DNA of 41,694 bases. Origin: Deltaproteobacteria bacterium (GTDB lineage Bacteria > Desulfobacterota > Dissulfuribacteria > Dissulfuribacterales > UBA3076). The notes below the pieces were generated by a model, which ran no database searches, had not been told where the DNA came from, and worked only from the letters and a program-made list of their open reading frames with translations. The translations under genes and the position numbers were made by a program. Positions 26,559 to 36,182 of this stretch are shown piece by piece (position 1 is the first letter of the stretch; every line of letters starts with the position of its first letter). The stretch lies in NCBI GenBank assembly GCA_030262715.1, contig JAJSZR010000004.1, positions 1 to 41,694 of the forward strand. The letters are read 5' to 3'.

Positions 26559-27629
26559 GTGGACAAGAACAAGATCCTGATTGTTGAGGATAACGTAGAT
26601 ACCGTGGATCTCTTGAGGAAGAGGCTCCGCGCTGACGGGTACGACACTGCTGAGGCATACGACGGCGAAGAAGGCCTCAAGAGGGTTGCTGAATACGAGC
26701 CGGATCTGATTGTGCTGGATATTATGATGCCTAAACTGGATGGGTTTGAGGTATGCAAGAGACTCAAGGAGGATGAAAGCACCCGCTACATACCTGTCCT
26801 CATGCTCACTGCCAAAGGCGATGTTGACAGCACTGTCAAAGGTCTCGATGTCGGTGGGGATGATTATCTGGCCAAGCCCTTTGATTATAAAGAGCTTATT
26901 GCAAGGATACGGTCATTGCTCAGCATAAAGAAAGAGCGAGAGAAGTTGCTGGAGGAGGAGAAATCAGAGGCATTAGAAAAGATGATGGATCAAGTAGCGC
27001 ATGAGATAAGGAACCCTCTTGTTACTATAGGAGGGTTTGCGCGAAGGATCTCTGAATCCCTTTCTGAGGGTGATCCAAACAGAAAATATCTGGAATTGAT
27101 TGTACAAAATGTTGAGACCCTGGAACACATGATAAAGAAGCTCATTGAGCTGAAGACCACTGTAATATCTTATCGAGAGCCGGCAGATCTCAATGAGATC
27201 ATTGTCGAAGTCATTGAAGAATTCAAACCTGCGGTTGAAGAAAATCACATAGATGTAAAAACGGAGTTAATGAAAAATCCTCCCGATATTTCTGTTGATA
27301 GAGAACAAATTAAGGCGGCGTTTGCCCATCTTATTGAGAACGCAATTGAAGCAATGCGAAATAAGCAGCGCATTCTGAAAATTGGCAGCCGTGTCAGTGA
27401 GGGATATATAGAGATCAAGGTCTCCGATACAGGGGTTGGTATCCCAAAAGACAAACTGAAAAATATCCTGGACCCTTTCTTTACTTCAAAGATCCATGCC
27501 GGGCTCGGCCTGACTTATGCGCTCAAGATCATTCAGGCCCACAGGGGCACGATCTCAGTGGAAAGCGAACTAGGCAAGGGATCTGCCTTTACGATTAGGC
27601 TACCTGTGAAGAGACCTGGCAGCCATTAA
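26559..27629 (+). CDS. REC-histidine kinase hybrid
   Basis: GTG start; 'LIVLDIMMPKLDG', 'MDQVAHEIRNPLVTIGGFARRI', 'DTGVGIPKDKLKNILDPFFTSKIHAGLGLTYA'. Confidence 0.92.
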   Translation: MDKNKILIVEDNVDTVDLLRKRLRADGYDTAEAYDGEEGLKRVAEYEPDLIVLDIMMPKLDGFEVCKRLKEDESTRYIPVLMLTAKGDVDSTVKGLDVGGDDYLAKPFDYKELIARIRSLLSIKKEREKLLEEEKSEALEKMMDQVAHEIRNPLVTIGGFARRISESLSEGDPNRKYLELIVQNVETLEHMIKKLIELKTTVISYREPADLNEIIVEVIEEFKPAVEENHIDVKTELMKNPPDISVDREQIKAAFAHLIENAIEAMRNKQRILKIGSRVSEGYIEIKVSDTGVGIPKDKLKNILDPFFTSKIHAGLGLTYALKIIQAHRGTISVESELGKGSAFTIRLPVKRPGSH

Positions 27630-27668
27630 GCTCACAAATAAGCCACTTTTCCCCGCATAGGATAAATA

Positions 27669-27754
27669 TGGTGCCGAAGGGGGGAGTCGAACCCCCACGG
27701 GTTTTGCCCACCACCCCCTCAAGATGGCGTGTCTACCTATTCCACCACTTCGGC
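27669..27754 (-). tRNA. tRNA-Leu (anticodon GAG), CCA encoded
   Basis: gccgaagtggtggaataggtagacacgccatcttGAGggggtggtgggcaaaacccgtgggggttcgactccccccttcggcacca on the minus strand; complete cloverleaf with long variable arm. Confidence 0.95.
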
Positions 27755-27808
27755 AAAATACTATTTAGAGGTTTCAGGTTGAGTCGTTGATGGTGCAATG
27801 TTTTCAGG

Positions 27809-28222
27809 CTAATTTCTCTTTGGCTGGCTATCATCATCCAGGACATTTGTCTTTTCTCCCGAGCCTTGCACAGGTTCCTCAACCTCGGTTACTGGTGCAG
27901 GAGTAGTTTCAACAGGTTCAGGAATTACAGTCGTAACAGGTTCAGTAGTTACAGGACTGGTAGTTACCTGCACGTCCTGCATTACCGAGTCCTCAACCTT
28001 GTGAGCTGACAAATAAGTGAGAACAAGAGAAGAAACCATAAAGACTACGGCCAGTCCTGTAGTGAGTTTGTGCAGGAAGGAGGCCGGTCCTGCGCTGCCA
28101 AAGATGGTATCACTAGACCCGAATACAGCACCTATCTCAGCCCCTTTGCCTTGCTGGAGCAAGACAGTAAGAACCAAGAGGACACATGTAATAATGTGGA
28201 CTACTATTAATACAGAGTACAA
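27809..28222 (-). CDS. secG: Preprotein translocase subunit SecG with Thr/Pro/Val-rich C-terminal tail
   Basis: 'VLLVLTVLLQQGKGAEIGAVFGSSDTIFGSAGPASFLHKLT'. Confidence 0.92.
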   Translation of the reverse strand: MYSVLIVVHIITCVLLVLTVLLQQGKGAEIGAVFGSSDTIFGSAGPASFLHKLTTGLAVVFMVSSLVLTYLSAHKVEDSVMQDVQVTTSPVTTEPVTTVIPEPVETTPAPVTEVEEPVQGSGEKTNVLDDDSQPKRN

Positions 28223-28249
28223 AACATATCCTTTAAGCCGGTCCTTTAG

Positions 28250-29023
28250 TTAACCGATGCGGCAACTGGCGATCTGAGCAAAGCTCCCGGGTTTGAGAGA
28301 TGCACCGCCAACAAGTGCTCCGTCCACATCGGGGAGCGCCATTAATTCATTGACATTTTCCGGTTTAACCGAACCACCATACAATATTCGAATTTGCCCT
28401 GCAATACCGGAATCGAAACGACCGGTCAGCCAGGATCGTATATAAATATGGGTATCCTGTGCCTGATCCGGGGTAGCTGTCTTACCCGTACCGATTGCCC
28501 ATACAGGTTCATAGGCAACTACTACTTTGCCTGCCTTTTCGCTACCTACATCTGAAAAGCCTGTGGATAACTGCTTTTCAAGTATCTCATGCGTAAGTCC
28601 GGCTTCTCTCTCTTCCAACTTTTCTCCGATGCATAGGATTGGAAGCAAGTCATTTTCCAGGGCAGACTTGACCTTTAAGGCAATAAGGCTATTTTTTTCT
28701 CCGAAAATGTGCCTGCGCTCTGAGTGCCCGAGGATTACCCACTTGACTCCGAATTCCTTGAGCATGATCGGTGATATTTCACCGGTGAAGCCACCCTTTT
28801 GCTCAAAGTACATGTTTTGAGCTGCCAGTGTCACAAATTCGCTTTTCTTTATGATTTCACCGGCTGCTGAAAGGGCGGTAAACGGAGGTGCAATTACTAC
28901 CTCTCTTTCTGGCAGGTTATTCACTAGAGGCAAAAAGACATCAAGGAATTCACGGGTCTCGGCCACGGTTTTGTACATCTTCCAGTTAGCTGCCAAAACA
29001 GGTTTCCTCTTCAAGTTATTCAT
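28250..29023 (-). CDS. tpiA: Triose-phosphate isomerase
   Basis: 'AANWKMYKT', 'VILGHSERRHIFGE', 'VVAYEPVWAIGTGKTATPDQAQ'. Confidence 0.97.
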   Translation of the reverse strand: MNNLKRKPVLAANWKMYKTVAETREFLDVFLPLVNNLPEREVVIAPPFTALSAAGEIIKKSEFVTLAAQNMYFEQKGGFTGEISPIMLKEFGVKWVILGHSERRHIFGEKNSLIALKVKSALENDLLPILCIGEKLEEREAGLTHEILEKQLSTGFSDVGSEKAGKVVVAYEPVWAIGTGKTATPDQAQDTHIYIRSWLTGRFDSGIAGQIRILYGGSVKPENVNELMALPDVDGALVGGASLKPGSFAQIASCRIG

Positions 29024-30213
29024 TTTTTACTGCACTCCTCAAGTGCCGTTATGCCCGGCAATTTTTTTCCTTCCAAAAGGTTGAGAAACGCCCCCCCACC
29101 TGTGGACATGTAAGATATGTTTTCTACTTCACCGGCTCTGTGGATGGCCAGATCAGTATCTCCTCCGCCTACAATACTGAGGGCCTGACTATTGCCGACT
29201 GCATGCGCCAGGGCCATCGTACCCTGGCTAAAGGGGTCGAGCTCAAAGGCCCCCATTGGGCCATTCCATACTATGGTTTTGACATTGTAAAGGGCTTCAC
29301 TGAAAAGATTTACTGTTGCGGGCCCTATGTCCAATGCCATCCAATCATCAAGAATTTCCTGGGTTGGCACGATCCTGGTCTCGGCGTTTGCGTCAAGATC
29401 CTGTGCTATGATGCAGTCAACAGGAAGATAGAATTTGATACCTTTGTCTTTTACCTGATTAATTAAGGCCTTGGCCGTGTCTACCAGCTCTTTCTCAGTG
29501 AGGGATTTTCCTATGTCAAGGCCTTGAGCTGTCAGGAACGTATTGGCCATGGCCCCGCCAACTATCAGCTTATCCACCCGGTTCAGTATATTTTTAATGG
29601 CTCCCAGCTTGCCGGATATCTTGGCCCCACCCAGGATGGCCACCAGAGGCCTTGCAGGCTCTTCCATGGCCTTTTTGAAGTACAACAGTTCTTGCTTTAT
29701 AAGGAAACCGGCTGCACACTTTTTAACCAGGCCGGGTACCCCGGTTACTGAGGCATGGGACCTGTGTGATACTGCAAAGGCATCATTTATATACACATCG
29801 GCCATTCTTGCCAAAGCTTCTGCAAAGCCGGGGTTGTTTTTTGTTTCTCCTTGATGATACCTGAGGTTTTCAAGTAGCAGCACTTCTCCGTCTGACATGG
29901 AGCTGGCCTGGTTCTCCACTTCTACTCCAATACAGTCCGGGGCCAGAGATACCTCCTTGCCTATCAGTTCTCCAAGACGCCTGGCCACTGGCCTCAGGCT
30001 GAATTTTTCTATCCTCTGTCCTTTTGGGCGGCCAAGATGCGAGCAGAGTATCAGCCGTGCTCCAGCCTCTCTGGCGTGACGTATGCTTGGCAGGGCCGCC
30101 CTGATGCGGTTGTCGTCTGTGATATTACCGGAATCGTCCAGAGGGATATTGAAGTCCGTCCTCATCAGGACCCTTTGGCCTTTTAGTGAAATTTCGTCTA
30201 TGTATTTAATCAT
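29020..30213 (-). CDS. pgk: Phosphoglycerate kinase
   Basis: 'RVLMRTDFNIPLDD', 'CSHLGRPKG', 'ILGGAKISGKLGAIKNIL', 'VGGGDTDLAI'. Confidence 0.97.
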   Translation of the reverse strand: MIKYIDEISLKGQRVLMRTDFNIPLDDSGNITDDNRIRAALPSIRHAREAGARLILCSHLGRPKGQRIEKFSLRPVARRLGELIGKEVSLAPDCIGVEVENQASSMSDGEVLLLENLRYHQGETKNNPGFAEALARMADVYINDAFAVSHRSHASVTGVPGLVKKCAAGFLIKQELLYFKKAMEEPARPLVAILGGAKISGKLGAIKNILNRVDKLIVGGAMANTFLTAQGLDIGKSLTEKELVDTAKALINQVKDKGIKFYLPVDCIIAQDLDANAETRIVPTQEILDDWMALDIGPATVNLFSEALYNVKTIVWNGPMGAFELDPFSQGTMALAHAVGNSQALSIVGGGDTDLAIHRAGEVENISYMSTGGGAFLNLLEGKKLPGITALEECSKK

Positions 30214-30251
30214 GACCGTATCTATCCTTACAAATCCCTATATCTAAATTT

Positions 30252-33200
30252 TCAGACCAGATACACCTCTTCTTCTATCTGAGTGGCATGCTTACCCATG
30301 TATATTGAGCCGTTTCTGCCGTCAATACTCAGGAAGTCGCCGGAACGAATAGTGCGGTCGTGTAATCGCGCAAAACCCAGATTTTCGAAGACCTGCAGTT
30401 GCTTGCAGCCTACAACGCAGTTCTTGTCCAGGCGAAATGCAATAATGGCTGCATGAGATGTCTGTCCTCCTTTTGCTGTAAGCAGGCCGTCTGTTAAAGT
30501 AATTTCCTTGATATCGTCCGGGACTGTGTCTGACCGGATCAGGATCAAAGGGGTTTCGGGCTCCTTCTCGCGGAAGGACTTGATCTCAGATAAAGCAAAT
30601 ACGGCCTTTCCGGTCATGGCCCCTCCGCTCACCCCAATGCCTCTGCCCAGGTAGTTGGCCTCCAATTCTGCTGATGGTACAAAGACCTGAACGATGTATC
30701 GCCTCTTGGTGGTCATGTTCCGGCTCTGGAGTATGAAAAGCTGATTGCTTTCCGGGCCTTCAAAGGTAAATTCAATCTCCTGTGGGTCCCATCTTTTTTC
30801 ATAGATGAGCTTTCTGGTCATGGATAACAAGGTATTGTAAATCTCCGGAAAATTTGTTTCCAGAGTCATTTCGGAATCAAGCCCCATGGCCTTTTGCTGC
30901 TTTATTGAAATCGGATATGTGGAGACCAGGCCGCTCACAATGTCATCCCCCTGATTTCCGGTAGTAAAATCGCCCCACAGGCTGATATTGTCTATATGGT
31001 CAGTATGGATCGGCGTGAAGGCCACGCCGCTCCCTGAGGTCTCAGTAAGATTTCCATAGGCCATGGCCTGCAGTATCACAGCCGTGCCCCAGTAATCGGA
31101 CATCTCCATTATTTCCCTGTAGTTCTTTGCTTTTTCAGACTCCCACGACGTAAGAATCAGTCGTATAGCCACAAGGAGCTGCTCAAAAGGGTCCACCTCC
31201 AACTCCAGACCATGGTCCAGCGTGGCTTGATGATAAGCCATGGCCAATTCTTTCATCTGGTCTCCGGTAAATTCCCTTTTTTGCTTTACTCCATACCGGC
31301 GCTTGTGATTACTAATGAGCTCGGTGAACATCTCACGGTCCAGATCAAAGGACATGGCCCATGATTGGACAAACCTGCGGTAGTTATCCCAGGCAAACCA
31401 GGCATTACCGGTTTTTTCCGCCAGGCCTTCTATGATTTCAAGGTTACTGCCTACGTTTATGATTGTTGACATCATCCCAGGCATGGAAATGGCTGCTCCG
31501 CTCCTTACAGATAGGAGCAAGGGATTTGACGGGTCGCCAAACCTGCATCCGGTCTGGCGCTCTATCTCCCCAATGGCTTTCTGAAGCTGCGATCTGAATT
31601 CCATGTATACACTGGGCAGTTTCCTGATAATCGGGTAGCACCTGAAGACCTCGGTGGTGACTATTACTCCTGGCGGAACAGTCAGGCCCTTCTGTGCCAG
31701 GAGCACCAGGTTAAAGCCCTTGTTGCCGAGGTGTATGAGGTTTTTTGTCTGTTGTTTCGGACTGTGTATGGGACACAAGATCTGATTTGGATCATAGCTC
31801 AACATTAAGTCAAGGTCCTTGTAATCCAGCCTTTCTTTTTGTTCTCCAAGCACCTGGTATACCCGGGCGATAAAGTTATCCAGATACTGTAGACCAAAGG
31901 TGCCGGAGATGAGGTCTCTCAGGAACCACTCTGTTATCTGATGAGTCAGTTGGATCTCGTTTTCAGCCTCTTTTATAGCAGTTTTGTATTTTGGAAGAAG
32001 GTTGTGTTTGCCCAATTGGCGAACAATGAGAGAGATATTGTCCTGATGGGGGCTTATGTAATAGGCATGGATTATATCTTTAACACCCTCCGACAGCCCT
32101 CTCACTACGTCCAGATACTGTGAAAAGGCAAATCGCCGGACCTCGAGGGATTTTTCCAGCAAGGCGAGATGAGTGGCGAACTTACTGGAATACACTCCAT
32201 CCAACTGCACAGCTCTCCAGAAGAGCCGGAGATACCTCAGTATGCGCACAAAGATAGGCCTCGAGATGAAGGTTGAATCTATCTCAGCTATCAGTCGTTC
32301 GAAGTATAAATTTGCCAGGTTCTCCAGGCGGAAACTGAGGCTGAGGGCGTCAAACTTGCGCTCATGGTAACGGCCATACATTGAAGGAATATCCACTGTT
32401 ATATGCCGCTTGTGGTATATGTCTTCCCTGATTTCAAACTGCTCCTTGCTGAGTATAATGCCCTTAAGGACATCAAGCTGGTCCAGGATTACCTCAAGGC
32501 ACCGTTCTGGATCGTCATCCACATCCAGGACTTCAAGTACTTTGTCCAGTCCCTCAAAACCCTGATTTCTGGCTTCCTCCAGGTGATGACGGATTTCCTG
32601 GGTGCCGAGCTTGTATTTATAGGTTTCAAGCCTGTACATCCGTATGAGAAGTTCAACACGTCTTCTCTCTTGAGGGGGAATGTCAGGGATTTGACTCAAA
32701 ACTTGAGAGAGCCGGTCCTCTTCCAAATTCAGCAGGCTATCTACACTGCGGGTAAATCGTTTGATATCCAGCACATCTGCAAGATGCCGTACGAGCCTGT
32801 GGACATGATCCACGAATGGGCCATGGGCAGGAACCTGCTCCAGGATTTCAGGGGGCAAGAAAGGGGCCAATTCCTCCTTTTGCCTGCTGAACCAGAAGCA
32901 CAGAATGGCTTCAATAAAATCGACAATGCGGTTGTTGCTCTCAACATGGCTCTGTTTTCTCAGGAAGTGAATAAGGATATCCTTGCGGTGTGATATCTCA
33001 TCCAGTTCTGTTGACACGTCCCTCAGAAGACCCTCTGCTCCTATCTCATTGAAATAAACCGGCAGGACCTTGGCCAGTTGTTTGACCAGATTGTAATTTG
33101 GTTCTACGTTGCAGTTGAGTAATCGGCTGACGTCTTTCTGAAACAGGTCTGCATCCCGGATACATGTGCCTGCCAGCTTAAGGTTTATAATAAGGGCTGA

Positions 33201-34529
33201 CAACAGGGTGCCGCAGACACTGGTTTTTTGTTCTATAAATTTTAACCAGACGCGGATGTTCTGCAGGTGAGCAGGATTGCTTAAGATATGCCATTCGGCA
33301 TCTACGCCCTTAATGCCAGGGGGTTGGAAGCCAAACCGGACTACCTGATTGAGAAAAATCTCTATAAGCCTTGTGTCGTCCCTGCGGACGACCTCTGAAC
33401 CTAAGGCCTCGATGCACTGAAGTGCAGTCCTGGGGAAATTGCCTACTTGCTGCTTCAGGAGTGCAAAGCTTCTGGAAAGGATCTCTTGAAGCTGCTCCAG
33501 GTCTGCAGTGTGTATAAGATACAAAAGGCTGCGCTTGATCTGGCGAAGAATTTCCTCATGGATCGTGGACAGGCCTTCCATTTCAATAAGATGGAACGGA
33601 AACAAAAGATGTAATCCTGCTTCTTGATTGGGGGAAGATCGCTCTTTTGATGATACGGGCGGGATTTGACAAGACAGCCGGCCCAGTTCCTGGACAATCT
33701 TTTTGTACTGATTCACTATATCCAGGTAGCCCGGGCGCCTGGCCAGCTCCAAGACCTCTTTTTGCTTGAGAGGCGTTTTCTTTTCGATTTCCAGGTCTTC
33801 CAGAGAGGATCTGAGCTGCTTATGGGAGACCGGTTCGATGAGCCTTAGCGTCTTTTCCAGGTCTTCAGAATCCAGTTCCATGGAGAACTGTTCAATAGCG
33901 CTGTTTAGCCAGTTCTCAGGGTCTTCTTGTCCAAGCCAGTATTGAGAGGTAGCTTTCTGGACTTCAATAAGAAGTCTTCCCGCTGCATCCCACAACCCCG
34001 GAGAGATCTCTTGCCCATCCAGGCGGTTGGAAAGATTCTGTATCAGGCGTGATACAGGGTGATAGCTCCTGGCAACGGCCTTAATCACAGGCGTGTTGGA
34101 TTCTTTGAGCCTGTGGAAGGCATGTTCAATATCAGGCAGTATTGTCAGAAGCTTTTCAGTATCTATTTTTTGAATGATCTTTTCCAGAAAGGCCAGGAGT
34201 CCTCCTGCGGCCTCGGTCTTTTGATTTTCTTCAGGGGCCTGGGAGATGACATTAAAGAAGATGTCCAGGAGTACTCTGATGGCCTCAGGTCCCTGAGATG
34301 AACGGCTGTAAGTAGCAAAGTTTTTGAGGGCAAATGACTTCAGCTCTCCAATCACAACTTCCCAGTTGCGAAATGGATGGTGCAGTTCAAAGAGAAGGCT
34401 GTTGACAGCCTTAATTATTCCCTGATAATCCTTGACTGCTTCCCGGAGAACCTGGTAGCGGGAGTCAAACACTAATTCCCGAACGGCTGTGGCCTCAAGG
34501 TTTGCGCGAAGGGCTTCCGATATTATCAT
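30252..34529 (-). CDS. Giant PPDK-like protein: large N-terminal region, ATP-grasp and phosphohistidine swivel domain, no PEP TIM barrel
   Basis: 'LGNKGFNLVLLAQKGLTVPPGVIVTTEVF', 'LLLSVRSGAAISMPGMMSTIINVG', 'TTGNQGDDIVSG', 'GGQTSHAAIIAFRLDKNCVVGC'; ORF ends about 30 aa after the swivel domain. Confidence 0.87.
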   Translation of the reverse strand: MIISEALRANLEATAVRELVFDSRYQVLREAVKDYQGIIKAVNSLLFELHHPFRNWEVVIGELKSFALKNFATYSRSSQGPEAIRVLLDIFFNVISQAPEENQKTEAAGGLLAFLEKIIQKIDTEKLLTILPDIEHAFHRLKESNTPVIKAVARSYHPVSRLIQNLSNRLDGQEISPGLWDAAGRLLIEVQKATSQYWLGQEDPENWLNSAIEQFSMELDSEDLEKTLRLIEPVSHKQLRSSLEDLEIEKKTPLKQKEVLELARRPGYLDIVNQYKKIVQELGRLSCQIPPVSSKERSSPNQEAGLHLLFPFHLIEMEGLSTIHEEILRQIKRSLLYLIHTADLEQLQEILSRSFALLKQQVGNFPRTALQCIEALGSEVVRRDDTRLIEIFLNQVVRFGFQPPGIKGVDAEWHILSNPAHLQNIRVWLKFIEQKTSVCGTLLSALIINLKLAGTCIRDADLFQKDVSRLLNCNVEPNYNLVKQLAKVLPVYFNEIGAEGLLRDVSTELDEISHRKDILIHFLRKQSHVESNNRIVDFIEAILCFWFSRQKEELAPFLPPEILEQVPAHGPFVDHVHRLVRHLADVLDIKRFTRSVDSLLNLEEDRLSQVLSQIPDIPPQERRRVELLIRMYRLETYKYKLGTQEIRHHLEEARNQGFEGLDKVLEVLDVDDDPERCLEVILDQLDVLKGIILSKEQFEIREDIYHKRHITVDIPSMYGRYHERKFDALSLSFRLENLANLYFERLIAEIDSTFISRPIFVRILRYLRLFWRAVQLDGVYSSKFATHLALLEKSLEVRRFAFSQYLDVVRGLSEGVKDIIHAYYISPHQDNISLIVRQLGKHNLLPKYKTAIKEAENEIQLTHQITEWFLRDLISGTFGLQYLDNFIARVYQVLGEQKERLDYKDLDLMLSYDPNQILCPIHSPKQQTKNLIHLGNKGFNLVLLAQKGLTVPPGVIVTTEVFRCYPIIRKLPSVYMEFRSQLQKAIGEIERQTGCRFGDPSNPLLLSVRSGAAISMPGMMSTIINVGSNLEIIEGLAEKTGNAWFAWDNYRRFVQSWAMSFDLDREMFTELISNHKRRYGVKQKREFTGDQMKELAMAYHQATLDHGLELEVDPFEQLLVAIRLILTSWESEKAKNYREIMEMSDYWGTAVILQAMAYGNLTETSGSGVAFTPIHTDHIDNISLWGDFTTGNQGDDIVSGLVSTYPISIKQQKAMGLDSEMTLETNFPEIYNTLLSMTRKLIYEKRWDPQEIEFTFEGPESNQLFILQSRNMTTKRRYIVQVFVPSAELEANYLGRGIGVSGGAMTGKAVFALSEIKSFREKEPETPLILIRSDTVPDDIKEITLTDGLLTAKGGQTSHAAIIAFRLDKNCVVGCKQLQVFENLGFARLHDRTIRSGDFLSIDGRNGSIYMGKHATQIEEEVYLV

Positions 34530-34547
34530 GTTTGTAATTATCTATAA

Positions 34548-35555
34548 TTAAAGGACTTTATGAGCATTCATGTGAAGGATCAGATCTAATACCCTGTTGG
34601 AGTATCCCCATTCATTATCATACCATGACATGACTTTAATTGAATTATCCTGAATAACTTTGGTGCACGCGCCATCCACAATAGAGGACCTTGGGTCTCC
34701 CATGAAGTCTGTGGAGACCAGAGGTTCGTCTGTGTATCCAAGGAAACGGTTAGTAGCCGCCTTAATAGCCTCGTTTATTTCGGGTACTGTGGCACGTTTT
34801 TCCACCTGGGCCACAAGATCCACTATAGAGACGTCAGGGGTGGGCACACGGACCGCCAGGCCGTCAAATTTGCCTGCGAGTTCCGGAATGACTTTGCTTA
34901 CTGCTGCTGCGGCACCGGTCTTGGTGGGGATCATATTGACAGCGGCGGCCCTGGCCCGTCTGAGGTCGCTGTGGGGAAAATCAAGCAATCTCTGATCGTT
35001 TGTATAGGCGTGTACAGTAGTAATCAGCCCGGAAACTATACCAAATCTGTCCAATATTACTTTGGCCATAGGGGCGAGACAGTTGGTAGTGCAGGAGGCG
35101 TTAGATACAATGTGGTGACTGGCTGGATCGTAGTCGTCTTCATTGACCCCCATCACAATCGTGACGTCCTCATGCTTTGCAGGGGCTGTGATTACGACCT
35201 TTTGTGCTCCAGCCTCCAGATGTCCGCGTGCAAGATTTGCATCACTAAACCTTCCGGTAGCTTCGATTACGTATTCCACACTCATTTCCTGCCATGGCAA
35301 CTGGGAGGGCTCCTTGATGGCTGTTATCCGTATATCTTTGCCGTCCACAGTTATTCCCTGATCTGTGCCATGCACATCGAGGGGAAAGGTCCTCATTACA
35401 GAATCATATTTTAATAAGTGAGCCAAGGTCTGGGTGTCTGTCAGGTCATTTATGGCTTCGATTTCAATAGATTCAAATTCCTTATATTGTTTAGAAGCCC
35501 TGAAAATGCTCCTCCCAATGCGTCCGAAACCGTTGATGCCGACCTTAATAGTCAT
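34548..35555 (-). CDS. gap: Glyceraldehyde-3-phosphate dehydrogenase (type I)
   Basis: 'VGINGFGRIGRSIFRAS', 'SNASCTTNCLAPMAKV', 'WYDNEWGYSNRVLDL'. Confidence 0.97.
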   Translation of the reverse strand: MTIKVGINGFGRIGRSIFRASKQYKEFESIEIEAINDLTDTQTLAHLLKYDSVMRTFPLDVHGTDQGITVDGKDIRITAIKEPSQLPWQEMSVEYVIEATGRFSDANLARGHLEAGAQKVVITAPAKHEDVTIVMGVNEDDYDPASHHIVSNASCTTNCLAPMAKVILDRFGIVSGLITTVHAYTNDQRLLDFPHSDLRRARAAAVNMIPTKTGAAAAVSKVIPELAGKFDGLAVRVPTPDVSIVDLVAQVEKRATVPEINEAIKAATNRFLGYTDEPLVSTDFMGDPRSSIVDGACTKVIQDNSIKVMSWYDNEWGYSNRVLDLILHMNAHKVL

Positions 35556-35644
35556 GTCTGAACCTCCTAGTAGCTAATATTCAAGCATTAAGTGTATTGG
35601 TTAGGCCTTGAGCATTGTTCAGGCCAATACGATGTTAAACCGCA

Positions 35645-35726
35645 GAATATCGAACAAGGAATTTCGAATCATGAAGGGTTTTTAAAGCCATTTCCTTCGA
35701 CATTTATAATTCCTTGTTCGATATTC
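35645..35726. repeat. Inverted repeat with perfect 18-bp arms (gaatatcgaacaaggaat / attccttgttcgatattc)
   Basis: Arms 35645..35662 and 35709..35726; intergenic between gap and the EIIA gene. Confidence 0.9.
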
Positions 35727-35776
35727 GATATTCAAACGTCAGTTCGAATGGCCCGAACGATGATCAAGACCATCAG

Positions 35777-36180
35777 TTACTTTTTCAGGATTGCCGTGGC
35801 CTGATTGATACTTTTCCTGCTATAATCTACTACTTCGTCAGCCAATTCATGCAGGGATTGATCTTTATTCCGGCACTGGCACAATTTGATTAACATGGGA
35901 AGATTTACCCCTGTTATAACTTCAACCTTGTTGTCCTCCAGGAAGGCAAGGGTCATGTTGGCTGGAGTCCCACCGAACATATCTGTTAGTATCAGCACAC
36001 CGTCACCTGTATCTACTTCCTTAATGGCCTTGCGGATATCTGACTGTAATTTATCTATATGCTTAGACGGATCTATAGAAAGGGTGATCATTTGTTCGGC
36101 CTTACCTACAATGAAAACCGTTGTCAGTAACAGCTCATCAGCAAGATGACCGTGGGATGTCACAACCACACCTACCATGT
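35777..36180 (-). CDS. PTS mannose-type EIIA domain protein
   Basis: 'MVGVVVTSHGHLADELLLT', 'VLILTDMFGGTPANMTLAFL'; ORF opens at 36229, but MVGVVVTSHG is the likely start. Confidence 0.9.
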
Positions 36181-36182
36181 AT

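Noticed and set aside
32403-32993. 196-aa plus ORF antisense to the PPDK-like gene
   Set aside because: Shadow ORF within a long coherent minus-strand CDS.
35614-35631. GC-N10-CC pattern (minus TTGGCCTGAACAATGCTC) as a sigma54 promoter for gap
   Set aside because: Only GG/GC spacing matches; -24 and -12 flanks deviate from TGGCAC...TTGC.
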